Assembly (NCBI RefSeq): GCF_025725665.1
Contig: NZ_CP107009.1
Coordinates: 1,054,001-1,118,000, forward strand
DNA: 64,000 nt
Reading direction: 5' to 3'
Origin: Halomonas sp. LR3S48
GTDB taxonomy: Bacteria; Pseudomonadota; Gammaproteobacteria; Pseudomonadales; Halomonadaceae
In this document: positions 37,608-45,755 of the stretch, piece after piece
Position numbering within the stretch: position 1 is the first letter of the stretch
How the letters are laid out: each line of letters starts with the position of its first letter
Translations under genes and position numbers: made by a program
The notes under the pieces: generated by a model
The model's database searches: none
What the model saw: the letters and a program-made list of their open reading frames with translations, nothing else
Told to the model about the DNA's origin: nothing

Positions 37608-38270
37608 ATGGCCTTTGCCCAGAAATTCATCGTTGCCGATGACCATCCGCTGTTCCGTGCAGCGCTGACGCAGGCGCTGCGTCAGCTGGCGCCCCAGGCC
37701 GAGATCGTCGAAGCCGACACCATGGAGGCGACCTGTGAGGTCGTTACCCGCCACCCCGATGCCGACCTGATTCTGCTCGACCTGCACATGCCGGGCGCCC
37801 ATGGCTTTTCCGGTCTGATCCAGCTACGGGGGCAGACGCCGGACATCCCGGTGGCAGTGGTGTCCGGCAGCGACGAGCCCCACGTGGTGCGTCGCGCAAT
37901 TGACTATGGGGCGTCAGGCTTCATTCCCAAGTCTTCCTCCCTGCAGCTGATTGCCGAGGCGGTCGGCGAAATTCTCGATGGCGAAGTGTGGTTGCCTCAG
38001 GAATTGGCTGACCGCCTGGGCGATGCCAACGAGGAGGAGACCCGCTTCGCAGAGGCCATCGCCTCGCTGACGCCACAGCAATTCCGGGTTCTCAACATGC
38101 TCACCGAAGGCCTGCTCAACAAGCAGATCGCCTACGAACTGAACGTCTCCGAGGCCACCATCAAGGCTCACGTCACCGCCATCCTGCGCAAGCTGGGCGT
38201 GCACTCCCGCACCCAGGCGGTGATCGCTGCCCAGAAGCTCGAAGTGGAGCCGCCCAAGGTGGAATCCTAG
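37608..38270 (+). CDS. crbR: CrbR-type response regulator (NarL/LuxR family)
   Basis: Response regulator of 220 aa. Receiver domain residues 1-125: acidic pair Asp11-Asp12 in VADDHPLFRAAL, phospho-acceptor Asp58 in ILLDLHMPG, Lys in GFIPKSSS. A LuxR-type helix-turn-helix lies at about 153-210 (LTPQQFRVLNMLTEGLLNKQ, NVSEATIKAHVTAILRKLGV). GGAGGAGA precedes the ATG. It is convergent with the SLC5-type hybrid kinase, its likely partner. CrbS/CrbR pairs control acetyl-CoA synthetase and acetate uptake in Vibrio and Pseudomonas, and acs and actP are both in this window. Confidence 0.82.
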   Translation: MAFAQKFIVADDHPLFRAALTQALRQLAPQAEIVEADTMEATCEVVTRHPDADLILLDLHMPGAHGFSGLIQLRGQTPDIPVAVVSGSDEPHVVRRAIDYGASGFIPKSSSLQLIAEAVGEILDGEVWLPQELADRLGDANEEETRFAEAIASLTPQQFRVLNMLTEGLLNKQIAYELNVSEATIKAHVTAILRKLGVHSRTQAVIAAQKLEVEPPKVES

Positions 38271-38276
38271 CTTCGG

Positions 38277-38297
38277 CTTCGAGCTTCGAGCTTCGAG
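38277..38297. repeat. Short tandem repeat CTTCGAG x3
   Basis: Three perfect 7-bp copies of CTTCGAG directly after the crbR stop, preceded by a partial copy CTTCGG (38271-38276). A second short repeat, GCTCGTT twice, lies at 38337-38350 on the other side of the hairpin. Confidence 0.8.
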
Positions 38298-38300
38298 CGA

Positions 38301-38327
38301 GGGGCCCACGACCATGTCGTGGGCCCC
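38301..38327. terminator. Bidirectional hairpin between convergent crbR and crbS
   Basis: A perfect 12-bp stem (GGGGCCCACGAC / GTCGTGGGCCCC) with a 3-base loop; on the plus strand it is followed by TTGTGTTTT. It sits between the two convergent stop codons and probably ends both transcripts. Confidence 0.8.
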
Positions 38328-38348
38328 TTGTGTTTTGCTCGTTGCTCG

Positions 38349-41300
38349 TTAGGCGCTAGGCGCCCGACTGGCCTGCAGCGTGCGGGTCAGCAGCGCGCGC
38401 AGGGCGGCGGGGCGCACCGGCTTCTGTAGCAGGTGATAGCCGCTGCGGCGGATCTCCTCAGCCACCTCCTCTGTGCGGTCCGCGGTGATCACGATGCCAG
38501 GCACCGCGCCCTGCAACCGCTCGCTGAGAGCCTCCAGGGCCATCAGGCCGGTCACTTCATTGTCGAGGTGGTAGTCGGCGAGAATCGCATCCGGCTCGCC
38601 GTCGAGGTTGCGCAACACGGACTTGGCACCGCCGATAGTGGTGGCGGTGTAAACCTCGCAGCCCCAGCCCGAGAGCATCGCTTTCATGCCTTCCAGGATC
38701 AGCGTCTCGTTGTCGATGCACAGAATGCGGGTCCCCACCAACTTGTTGCCCACGCGCCGCGGCGAGGCGGCCTCCTCGGCACGTTCGGCCTCGCTGCGCG
38801 CGGCCACCACCGGTACGCTGACAGAGAACATGGTGCCGATTCTCTCCCGGGAGAAGACCTTGATCGGATGATCGAGTACGCGGCTCATGCGGTCGGCGAT
38901 CGACAGTCCCAGGCCCAGACCCTTCTCGCTCTCCTTATGCCGTGTGGCCTGGTCCAGGCGACGAAACTCCTGGAAGATCTCCGCCTGCTTGGATTCAGGG
39001 ATGCCCGGCCCCGAGTCCCAAACCTCGATGGTCAAGCGTGACCCGCGGCGCCGGCAGCCCAGCAGCACTCGACCCTCCTGGGTATAGCGCAGCGCATTCG
39101 ACAGGAAGTTCTGGATGATCCGGCGCAGCATCTGCGGATCACTGTCGACCCATTGACGGGTCGGGACCACCACCAGGTCGAGACCGCGATCCTCTGCCAT
39201 CACCTCGAACTCGGCGCGCAGGGGCTGGAAAATATCGGCCAGCGCGAAATGGCTGCGTCGCGGGGTGAGGGCACCGGCATCGAGCTTGGAGATGTCGAGC
39301 AGGGTGCCGAGCAGCTCCTCGGCGGCCTGCAGCGAGTTGTCGATATGACCGATGGTGCGCTTCATGTCTTCGGCGTCCATCTCCTGGGACAATGCCGAGG
39401 TGAACAGGCGCGCCGCATTCAGCGGCTGCAGCAAGTCGTGGCTGGCGGCCGCAAGGAAACGGGTTTTGGAGGCGTTGGCATCCTCGGCCACCTGCTTGGC
39501 CTGGCGCAGGGCCTGCTCGGCCTCGGCTCGCACGCGGTTTTCCTGGCGCAGCGCGGTATTGGCTTCCGACAGCGCCTGGGTACGCTCGCGCACGCGCTCT
39601 TCCAGGGTCTCGTTGGTCTCCTTCAGGGCGATCTCGGCCAGGCGCCGCTCGGTGATGTCCTGGTAGAGGGCGAAGAAGCCCAGAATCGTGCCGCTGTCGC
39701 CGAAGTGCGGGGTATAGGTCACCAGCATGTAGCGCAGGTCGTTGCCAAGGCGCAGCGATACCTCGAAGTTAACCCGCTCACCGGCCAGCGCTCGATGAAT
39801 CCAGGGCTCGCGTTCGAGCGCCATCTCGTCGCTGATGACGGAATTGACGTGCTTGCCAATAACTTCGTTGCGGTCGATACCGAAGGCCTGCTCATAGGCG
39901 CGGTTGGTGAAGAGATAGCGGCAATCCTTGTCGAAATAGGCGATCAGGGCCGGCACGTTGTCGGTGTAGATGCGGATGTTGTTCTCGGAGCGTATCAGCG
40001 CTTCCTCGATGCGCTTCTGCTGAGTGATGTCCTGGTAGGTATAGACGAAGCCGCCGCCCGGCATGGGGTTGCCTTGTACCTCAAGCACGCTGCCATCCTG
40101 ACGATAGCGCACGTAGCGGTGGGGCTGACCCTCGCGAATGTTGTCGATCAGCAGCTGCACGTGTTCCTCGGGGTCGCCGGGCCCGTATTCGCCGTTATGC
40201 GCGTTGTAGCGGAAGATCTTGTCCATTGGCGCGCCGACCCGGATCAGGTGATCGGGGAAGCGGAACAGCTCCAGATAGCGCTGGTTCCATACCACCAGGC
40301 GCATGTTCTGGTCGACCACGCTGATGCCCTGGTTGATGTTCTCGATGGTGGCCTGCAGCAGGGCGCGGTTGAATTCGAGCACCTGCGAGGCTTCGTCGAC
40401 GATGGAGATCACGTCGGAGATGCCGATGCCGCGCCCCTGCAGCGCCGAGTTGACCACGATGCGCGCCGAGGAGGCCCCAAGTACCGAGGCCAGGAAGCGT
40501 TCGGTGAACTGGATCACGTCGATGGAGGCGCGGTTGCCGTCCTCCAGCGGCTTGCCGGTACGCCGCGCATAGTCGTCGAAGGCGCGGGCCACCTGGCCGG
40601 CACCGAGGAAGCGCTCGCACAACACCTTGAGGTCGCCGACGGTGGTGGCGCCGGTCCACGGGCGATTGACCGAGGTCTGGCGGGTTTCGACGCTGTCGAC
40701 GAACAGCGAGGCCTGGATGCGCTCGACCACCCGCTGTGAGGTGACCTGGGAAACGAATATGTAGCAGAACAGGTTGACCCCGAGCGAAAGCATCACGCCA
40801 TGGGTGAAGGAGTCGCCGAAGTTGAGCCCGAACAGCGCGGTGGGCGTCAGCCAGGGGTGGCCGAAAGGGCCCCCGGTGAGCCAGTCGGCTGGCAGCACAC
40901 CGGCCTGGATCATCCCCGGCATCAGCAGGCTATAGGCCCAGATGGCGAATCCGGCGTTCATGCCCACTATTACCCCGAGCCGGTTGCCACGCTTCCAGTA
41001 GAGCCCGCCGAGCAGGGCTGGCGCGAACTGGGCCGCTGCGGCAAAGGAGAGCATGCCGATCGACGCCAGTGAGGTGAACTCAGCGATCAGGTGATAGAAG
41101 CCGTAGGCCAGCGCCAGGATCACCCCGATGGTGATACGCCGGGCCTGGAGTACCAAGCGACCGTAGTCGCGCGGCCGGGCATCCAGCCAGCGCAGGCGGA
41201 ACAGCAGCGGGATGACGATCTCGTTGGAGATCATGATCGATACCGCGACGGTGGCCACGATAACCATGCCGGTCGCCGCGGAGAAACCACCGATGTAGGT

Positions 41301-42296
41301 GAGCAGGGTCAGCCACTGCTGACCGGCGGCCATCGGCAGCGCCAGCACGAAGGTGTCGGGCTCCACCGAGCCGTCGGGGAACAGCGCCAGGCCGGCGGCG
41401 GCGATGGGCAGGATGAAGAAGGCGAACGCCACCAGGTAGAGCGGAAACAACCAGCGCGCCTTGGAGGCATCATTGGGGTGGGTGTTCTCCACTACGGCAA
41501 CGTGGAACTGGCGCGGTAGACAGAAGATCGCCAGCATCGCCAGCAGCGTCTGGGCCCAGAAGCCGCGGCCGAAATCCTGGTCGGCGAGCTGACGCTGAAG
41601 CTCCATCTGGCTGTCGGCCAGTGCCATCAGCTCACCGAGTCCATCGAACATGCCCCAGGTGACGTAGGCGCCAAGGATAAGGAAGGCCAGCAGCTTGACC
41701 ATCGACTCGAAGGCGACGGCATGGATCAGCCCCTCATGATGCTCGGTGGCATCGGTGTGGCGCGTGCCGAAAAGAATGGCGAAGGCGGCCATCACGATGG
41801 CGACGAAGAAGGCCGTATCGGCGAAGAGCGGGGTATGGGTGATGTCGGCCGCGTCCGTCAGCACGGCGAACGAAGTCGACACGGCCTTCAACTGCAGGGC
41901 AATGTAGGGCAGCGTGCCGATCAGTGCGACCAGGCTGGCGAAGGCCGCCAGCGATTGCGCCTTGCCATAGCGCGAGGCGATGAAGTCGGCGATCGAGGTG
42001 ATGTTCTGCCGCTTGGCCACGCGGATCATCTTGGCGAGTATCGGCCAGAACAGCAGGAAGGTCAGGATCGGCCCGACATAGATACTGGCGAATGACCAGC
42101 CGGCAGTCGCCGCCTGACCGACCGCGCCGTAAAAGCTCCACGAGGTGCAGTAGATGGCCAGTGCCAGGATGTAGATGACCGGACGCTGGCGGCTGGCGCC
42201 ACGCCGACGCGCGTTGCGATCGCCCAGCCAGGCAATGCCGAACAGGATGGCGATGTAGAGCAGTGAAACGGCGATCAGCAGCCAACCGGCAAACAT
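38349..42296 (-). CDS. crbS: CrbS-type hybrid histidine kinase with N-terminal sodium/solute symporter domain
   Basis: Membrane sensor kinase of 1315 aa. Residues about 1-500 form a multi-span SLC5/SSS transporter-like region (MFAGWLLIAVSLLYIAILFG; AIYCTSWSFYGAVGQAATAG). A cytoplasmic linker (about 560-640, possibly the STAC type) and PAS-type segments (about 650-880; QDITQQKRIEEALIRSENN, YQDITERRLAEIALKETNET) follow. Then come a coiled coil, a HisKA domain with phospho-His953 (AASHDLLQPLNAARLF), an HATPase domain (DSGPGIPESKQAEIFQEF) and a C-terminal receiver with Asp in ILADYHLDNE. AGGA precedes the ATG at 42296. The architecture and the actP/acs context point to CrbS; CbrA is the alternative. 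Confidence 0.85.
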   Translation of the reverse strand: MFAGWLLIAVSLLYIAILFGIAWLGDRNARRRGASRQRPVIYILALAIYCTSWSFYGAVGQAATAGWSFASIYVGPILTFLLFWPILAKMIRVAKRQNITSIADFIASRYGKAQSLAAFASLVALIGTLPYIALQLKAVSTSFAVLTDAADITHTPLFADTAFFVAIVMAAFAILFGTRHTDATEHHEGLIHAVAFESMVKLLAFLILGAYVTWGMFDGLGELMALADSQMELQRQLADQDFGRGFWAQTLLAMLAIFCLPRQFHVAVVENTHPNDASKARWLFPLYLVAFAFFILPIAAAGLALFPDGSVEPDTFVLALPMAAGQQWLTLLTYIGGFSAATGMVIVATVAVSIMISNEIVIPLLFRLRWLDARPRDYGRLVLQARRITIGVILALAYGFYHLIAEFTSLASIGMLSFAAAAQFAPALLGGLYWKRGNRLGVIVGMNAGFAIWAYSLLMPGMIQAGVLPADWLTGGPFGHPWLTPTALFGLNFGDSFTHGVMLSLGVNLFCYIFVSQVTSQRVVERIQASLFVDSVETRQTSVNRPWTGATTVGDLKVLCERFLGAGQVARAFDDYARRTGKPLEDGNRASIDVIQFTERFLASVLGASSARIVVNSALQGRGIGISDVISIVDEASQVLEFNRALLQATIENINQGISVVDQNMRLVVWNQRYLELFRFPDHLIRVGAPMDKIFRYNAHNGEYGPGDPEEHVQLLIDNIREGQPHRYVRYRQDGSVLEVQGNPMPGGGFVYTYQDITQQKRIEEALIRSENNIRIYTDNVPALIAYFDKDCRYLFTNRAYEQAFGIDRNEVIGKHVNSVISDEMALEREPWIHRALAGERVNFEVSLRLGNDLRYMLVTYTPHFGDSGTILGFFALYQDITERRLAEIALKETNETLEERVRERTQALSEANTALRQENRVRAEAEQALRQAKQVAEDANASKTRFLAAASHDLLQPLNAARLFTSALSQEMDAEDMKRTIGHIDNSLQAAEELLGTLLDISKLDAGALTPRRSHFALADIFQPLRAEFEVMAEDRGLDLVVVPTRQWVDSDPQMLRRIIQNFLSNALRYTQEGRVLLGCRRRGSRLTIEVWDSGPGIPESKQAEIFQEFRRLDQATRHKESEKGLGLGLSIADRMSRVLDHPIKVFSRERIGTMFSVSVPVVAARSEAERAEEAASPRRVGNKLVGTRILCIDNETLILEGMKAMLSGWGCEVYTATTIGGAKSVLRNLDGEPDAILADYHLDNEVTGLMALEALSERLQGAVPGIVITADRTEEVAEEIRRSGYHLLQKPVRPAALRALLTRTLQASRAPSA

Positions 42297-42337
42297 GATT
42301 CCTCCCCCCGGCAAGTGCCGACCATTCTAAAGGGTTA

Positions 42338-42361
42338 TCGGCCCGAGAACACTCGGGCCGA
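42338..42361 (-). terminator. Inverted repeat between the 42389 gene and crbS
   Basis: A perfect 10-bp stem (TCGGCCCGAG / CTCGGGCCGA) with a 4-base loop, 27 bases after the stop of the upstream minus-strand gene. There is no strong T run, so it may attenuate rather than fully terminate. Confidence 0.6.
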
Positions 42362-42388
42362 GGGGTGGTGTCGGCGAAGCGCCGAGAC

Positions 42389-42904
42389 TCATACGGTCGA
42401 GCAAACCGCCTGGTAGAGGCTCGATTCTTCGTCCAGCGTGCGCAGGGCGTCGACGCGTGGTTGGCGGCTGCCCTTGGCGAGGGGCACCAGCTCGGCCGAG
42501 GAGCAGTTCAACAGGTACGGCTGGTGGTGGAGCTGATCCACATACTCCTTCTCGAAGCGGTATAGGATGAACTCGACCAGTTGCTGATCGTCCGCCTGAC
42601 GGGGCACCATGCTGCCTTGGTCGACGACGCTGAAGCTCACCGTCATCGGGTAGAAATAGGTCCAGGGGCGCCACGGCATGCTGTCCTGCTTGGTATCCAC
42701 CACGCGGGTCGTGGCGGGCAGTTGGCTGCGCTTGTGGTCGAACCAGGAGTATTCGTAGTGGATCTGGTAGCCCAGCATGCCCAGTCCGGCGCAGACCGGA
42801 ATGATCCATTTCGGCAACCGCTTGGCGCTGGCCAGGCGTAGTATCAAACCGATGCCCGCAGCACCCAGGCCGGCGAAGATCGCCGCAATCAAGTGCCATA
42901 TCAT
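42389..42904 (-). CDS. Hypothetical small membrane protein between crbS and actP
   Basis: Protein of 171 aa that I cannot assign to a characterised family. Two hydrophobic segments lie at the N-terminus (MIWHLIAAIFAGLGAAGIGL, and IIPVCAGLGMLGYQIHY around residue 34-50), so it is probably anchored in the inner membrane. The soluble rest has HYEYSWFDHKRSQLPATTRV, WTYFYPMTVSFSVVDQGSM and a C-terminal part with Cys133 and Cys168. It lies between the sensor kinase and the acetate symporter, all on the same strand, and may belong to that transport or sensing unit. Confidence 0.7.
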   Translation of the reverse strand: MIWHLIAAIFAGLGAAGIGLILRLASAKRLPKWIIPVCAGLGMLGYQIHYEYSWFDHKRSQLPATTRVVDTKQDSMPWRPWTYFYPMTVSFSVVDQGSMVPRQADDQQLVEFILYRFEKEYVDQLHHQPYLLNCSSAELVPLAKGSRQPRVDALRTLDEESSLYQAVCSTV

Positions 42905-42923
42905 AACGCTACCTTCTCAAAGC

Positions 42924-42952
42924 AATCGGGCTTCCCGAAGGGAAGCCCGATT
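42924..42952 (-). terminator. Hairpin terminator after actP
   Basis: A perfect 13-bp stem (AATCGGGCTTCCC / GGGAAGCCCGATT) with a 3-base loop, 43 bases after the actP stop on the minus strand and just upstream of the 42904 gene start. A second small hairpin (GGCCCGC / GCGGGCC) lies at 42966-42980. Confidence 0.75.
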
Positions 42953-42994
42953 GGGACTGGTTCCCGGCCCGCTGCGGGCCGGGGTCATTATGGC

Positions 42995-44791
42995 TTAGTG
43001 GTCGAGTGCGGCGCCAGCGCCTTTCGGATAACGCACGCTCTGCACCAGGTCCTGGATTTCCTGCGGCGGCTCCTCGGTAACGGTGGAGACCGCGTAGGCA
43101 ACGATGAAGTTGATCATCGCGCCCACGGCACCGAAGGAGAGCGGCGAGATGCCAAGGATCCAGTTGGCCTGCGTGTTCTCCAGCATGTTGGTGCCGGGAA
43201 TGAAGAACCAGCCCAGGTAGGTGAAGATGTACAGCAGGGTGGCAATCAGGCCGGCCAGCATGCCGCAGACGGCGCCCTTGCTGTTCATCCGAGTGGAGAA
43301 GATGCCCATCATCAGCACCGGGAACAGTGAAGCGGCGGCGATACCGAAGGCCAGTGCCACCGTCTGAGCGGCGAACCCCGGCGGGTTGAGGCCCAGGTAG
43401 GTCGCCAGCAGGATGGCGCCGGCCATGGAGATACGCGCCGCCAGCATCTCGCCCTTCTCGGTGATCTTGGGGTTGATGGTGTTCTTGATCAGGTCATGAC
43501 TGATGGCCGAGGAGATCGCCAGCAGCAGACCCGCCGCAGTGGAGAGTGCCGCCGCGATACCGCCCGCTGCGATCAGGCCCACGACCCAACCCGGCAGGTT
43601 GGCGATTTCCGGATTCGCCAGTACCAGGATGTCATTGTTGACGGTCAGCTCGTTGCCTTCCCAGCCGCGCTGCTCGGCAATCGGTGCGAAGTCCGGGTTG
43701 GCATCGTTGTACATCTGGATGCGCCCGTCGTCGTTCTGATCGGTGAAGGTGATCAACCCGGTCTCCTCCCAAGTGCGCACCCAATCCGGCCGCTCTTCGT
43801 AGACCAGTGCGCCCTCGGCCGCCGCTTCGTAATCCTCCACCTGGCCGGCCATTTCGGGGAAGATGGTGGTTGCCAGGTTGAGGCGCGCCATGGAACCCAC
43901 GGCAGGAGCGGTCAGGTAGAGCAGGGCGATGAACACCAGGGCCCAGCCTGCGGACCAGCGTGCATCGGCCACCTTCGGCACGGTGAAGAAGCGAATGATG
44001 ACGTGGGGCAGACCGGCGGTACCGATCATCAGCGAAAGGGTGAACAGCACCATGTTGAGCTTGTTGTCGACGTCGGCAGTGTAGTCGCGGAAGCCCAGCG
44101 CATTGACCACTTCGTCGAGCTTGGTCAGCAGCGGCACGCCGGACTCGGTGTGGGTGCTGAACATGCCGAACATCGGGATCGGGTTGCCGGTCAACTGCAT
44201 GGCGATGAAGACCGCGGGGATCGTGTAGGCGATGATCAGTACGATGTACTGGGCCACCTGGGTGTAGGTAATACCCTTCATGCCGCCGAATACCGCATAC
44301 AGGAAGACGATGGCCGCGGCGATCCAGATGCCTACACTGCTGGGCACCTCGAGGAAGCGCGAGAAGGCTACGCCGGCGCCGGTCATCTGGCCGATGACGT
44401 AAGTCACCGAGGCGACGATCAGACAGATGACGGCAACGATGCGCGCCGTGCTGCTATAGAACCGGTCGCCGATGAAGTCGGGCACGGTGAACTTGCCGAA
44501 CTTGCGCAGGTAGGGTGCCAGCAGCATGGCCAGGATCACGTAGCCGCCGGTCCAGCCCATCAGGAACGTGGAGTTGGCATAGCCGCCGGAAGCCAGCAGG
44601 CCCGCCATGGAGATGAAGGAAGCCGCGGACATCCAGTCGGCCGCAGTGGCCATGCCATTGGTGATTGGATGTACGCCACCACCGGCGACGTAGAAGTCCT
44701 TGGTCGAACCGGCACGCGCCCAGATGGCGATGCCGATATAGAGGGCGAAGGAGCCGCCCACGAAAAGAAGGTTGATGGCAAACTGACTCAT
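42995..44791 (-). CDS. actP: Cation/acetate symporter (SSS family, ActP-like)
   Basis: Polytopic sodium:solute symporter of 598 aa with about 13 membrane segments. ActP-like segments include ARAGSTKDFYVAGGGVHPIT (residues about 25-44), ATAADWMSAASFISMAGL, SVTYVIGQMTGAGVAFSRFL and ALSTAAGLLLAISSAISHDL. A hydrophilic loop with DQNDDGR near residues 340-385 is longer than in E. coli ActP (549 aa). It lies 6 bases after its DUF485 partner gene, the usual yjcH-actP order. With acs it forms the uptake and activation route for acetate. Confidence 0.9.
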   Translation of the reverse strand: MSQFAINLLFVGGSFALYIGIAIWARAGSTKDFYVAGGGVHPITNGMATAADWMSAASFISMAGLLASGGYANSTFLMGWTGGYVILAMLLAPYLRKFGKFTVPDFIGDRFYSSTARIVAVICLIVASVTYVIGQMTGAGVAFSRFLEVPSSVGIWIAAAIVFLYAVFGGMKGITYTQVAQYIVLIIAYTIPAVFIAMQLTGNPIPMFGMFSTHTESGVPLLTKLDEVVNALGFRDYTADVDNKLNMVLFTLSLMIGTAGLPHVIIRFFTVPKVADARWSAGWALVFIALLYLTAPAVGSMARLNLATTIFPEMAGQVEDYEAAAEGALVYEERPDWVRTWEETGLITFTDQNDDGRIQMYNDANPDFAPIAEQRGWEGNELTVNNDILVLANPEIANLPGWVVGLIAAGGIAAALSTAAGLLLAISSAISHDLIKNTINPKITEKGEMLAARISMAGAILLATYLGLNPPGFAAQTVALAFGIAAASLFPVLMMGIFSTRMNSKGAVCGMLAGLIATLLYIFTYLGWFFIPGTNMLENTQANWILGISPLSFGAVGAMINFIVAYAVSTVTEEPPQEIQDLVQSVRYPKGAGAALDH

Positions 44792-44797
44792 GCTGAC

Positions 44798-45058
44798 TTA
44801 CTCCCCGAGGCCGAACTTCTGGTCGAGCCGATTCATCTTCCAGGCATAGAAGAAGATCAGGCCAATGAAGGTCAGGATGGATCCCTGCTGAGCGAACCAG
44901 AACCCGAGATCGGTACCACCGACCGGGATGCCGGAAAGAAGGGGACGAAACAGAATGGCGCAGCCATAGGAGACGAATGCCCAGACGATCAGGCACCCGG
45001 TTATCAGGCGTACGTTCGCCTTCCAGTATGCAGCAGCATTGGTTTTATCATCTGCCAT
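44798..45058 (-). CDS. DUF485 small membrane subunit (YjcH-like)
   Basis: Protein of 86 aa with two membrane helices (LITGCLIVWAFVSYGCAILF at about residues 18-37, and a second around SILTFIGLIFFYAWKMNRLD) and the DUF485 signature. Genes of this family are almost always directly upstream of acetate-type SSS symporters, as here, and are thought to assist the carrier. The ATG at 45058 follows GGAG; a GTG five codons upstream is possible. Confidence 0.9.
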   Translation of the reverse strand: MADDKTNAAAYWKANVRLITGCLIVWAFVSYGCAILFRPLLSGIPVGGTDLGFWFAQQGSILTFIGLIFFYAWKMNRLDQKFGLGE

Positions 45059-45755
45059 AGTGATGCTCTCCACTTGTTGTTAAGGTTGGGAAGTCGCCAA
45101 GAGAGTTGCCAAGCTTCACCAGGGGGTTCGCACTAAGCGAGTCGAGTGGTAAAGACGTTGACGCTGGCCAGCGCCTGATTATCCCATGCTCCCTGCGGCC
45201 GAGCCGCACTTCCCACCACGTCTTGTTACCGATCATCGAGCCGCGTTATGAAGGCGCGTTTCCCCCAATGACTCACGGCAATAGTGGTCAATAAATCAGG
45301 AAAATAAAATCCCAGACTTTGGTATCATGAGCAAACTATAATGATCTTATTCTTTTATTTTTCTTTGCATTTCAATTGGTTGGTCTTCTCTTTTCTTGGA
45401 TGGGGAAATAAAGGCGTCTATGCGGATAGACGATTGTCTAGCATTGGACCTTTGTCTATGCCGCTATCCTGTAAGACCATTGTCTAGTGCCGATTCAAAA
45501 CGCTCGAATATTGTTCCCTTTGACGTTGGTCTAGGTTATGTCCTGAAAGTCGGGGCTGCTATTCTGCGCCAAGAAGTCCAGCTCGATGCGAGCGGCATCG
45601 AATAGAGCGGGATTGTTTCTTTATTGTTTCAAGCGACAGGGACGCGCATGGCTCAGGCAATGGGTCTTCCCTTGACTGTGATCTGCTCGCCAAGCCTCCT
45701 TTCGGACTCGTTCGGGTGCTGACGGCGACGACGATTGCACAACGAGGGCTATAAC
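45059..45755. promoter_or_regulatory. Long divergent intergenic region between the DUF485-actP operon and the cNMP/CBS gene
   Basis: This 697-base region has no convincing gene. It becomes AT-rich between about 45290 and 45420 and contains a perfect TATAAT at 45337-45342 without a good -35, as expected for an activator-dependent promoter. The cluster of GTCTA motifs at 45416-45533 is listed separately. A 69-codon frame at 45396-45605 was rejected for lack of a ribosome site and family resemblance. Confidence 0.6.
45416..45533. promoter_or_regulatory. Cluster of GTCTA-type repeats, candidate activator binding sites
   Basis: An inverted repeat GTCTAT-GCGG-ATAGAC (45416-45431) is followed by TTGTCTA at 45434-45440, 45452-45458 and 45480-45486, and TTGGTCTA at 45526-45533. 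Six GTCTA cores fall within 118 bases. Related sequences lie near acs: TTGGTCTA at 24728-24735 and ATGTCTA at 24805-24811. Because CrbR is the local regulator of both loci, these are candidate CrbR sites; this is inference. Confidence 0.45.

Noticed and set aside
39153..40739. A 528-codon plus-strand frame inside crbS
   Set aside because: Antisense shadow of the kinase gene, rich in His/Gly/Val as usual for mirrored high-GC coding DNA, with no ribosome site.
43496..45136. A 546-codon plus-strand frame across actP and the DUF485 gene
   Set aside because: Antisense shadow of the symporter; composition is low-complexity Asp/His/Gly and it runs across two real genes.
45396..45605. A 69-codon frame in the actP upstream region
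   Set aside because: No ribosome site, no recognisable family, and it overlaps the GTCTA repeat cluster that is better read as regulatory DNA.
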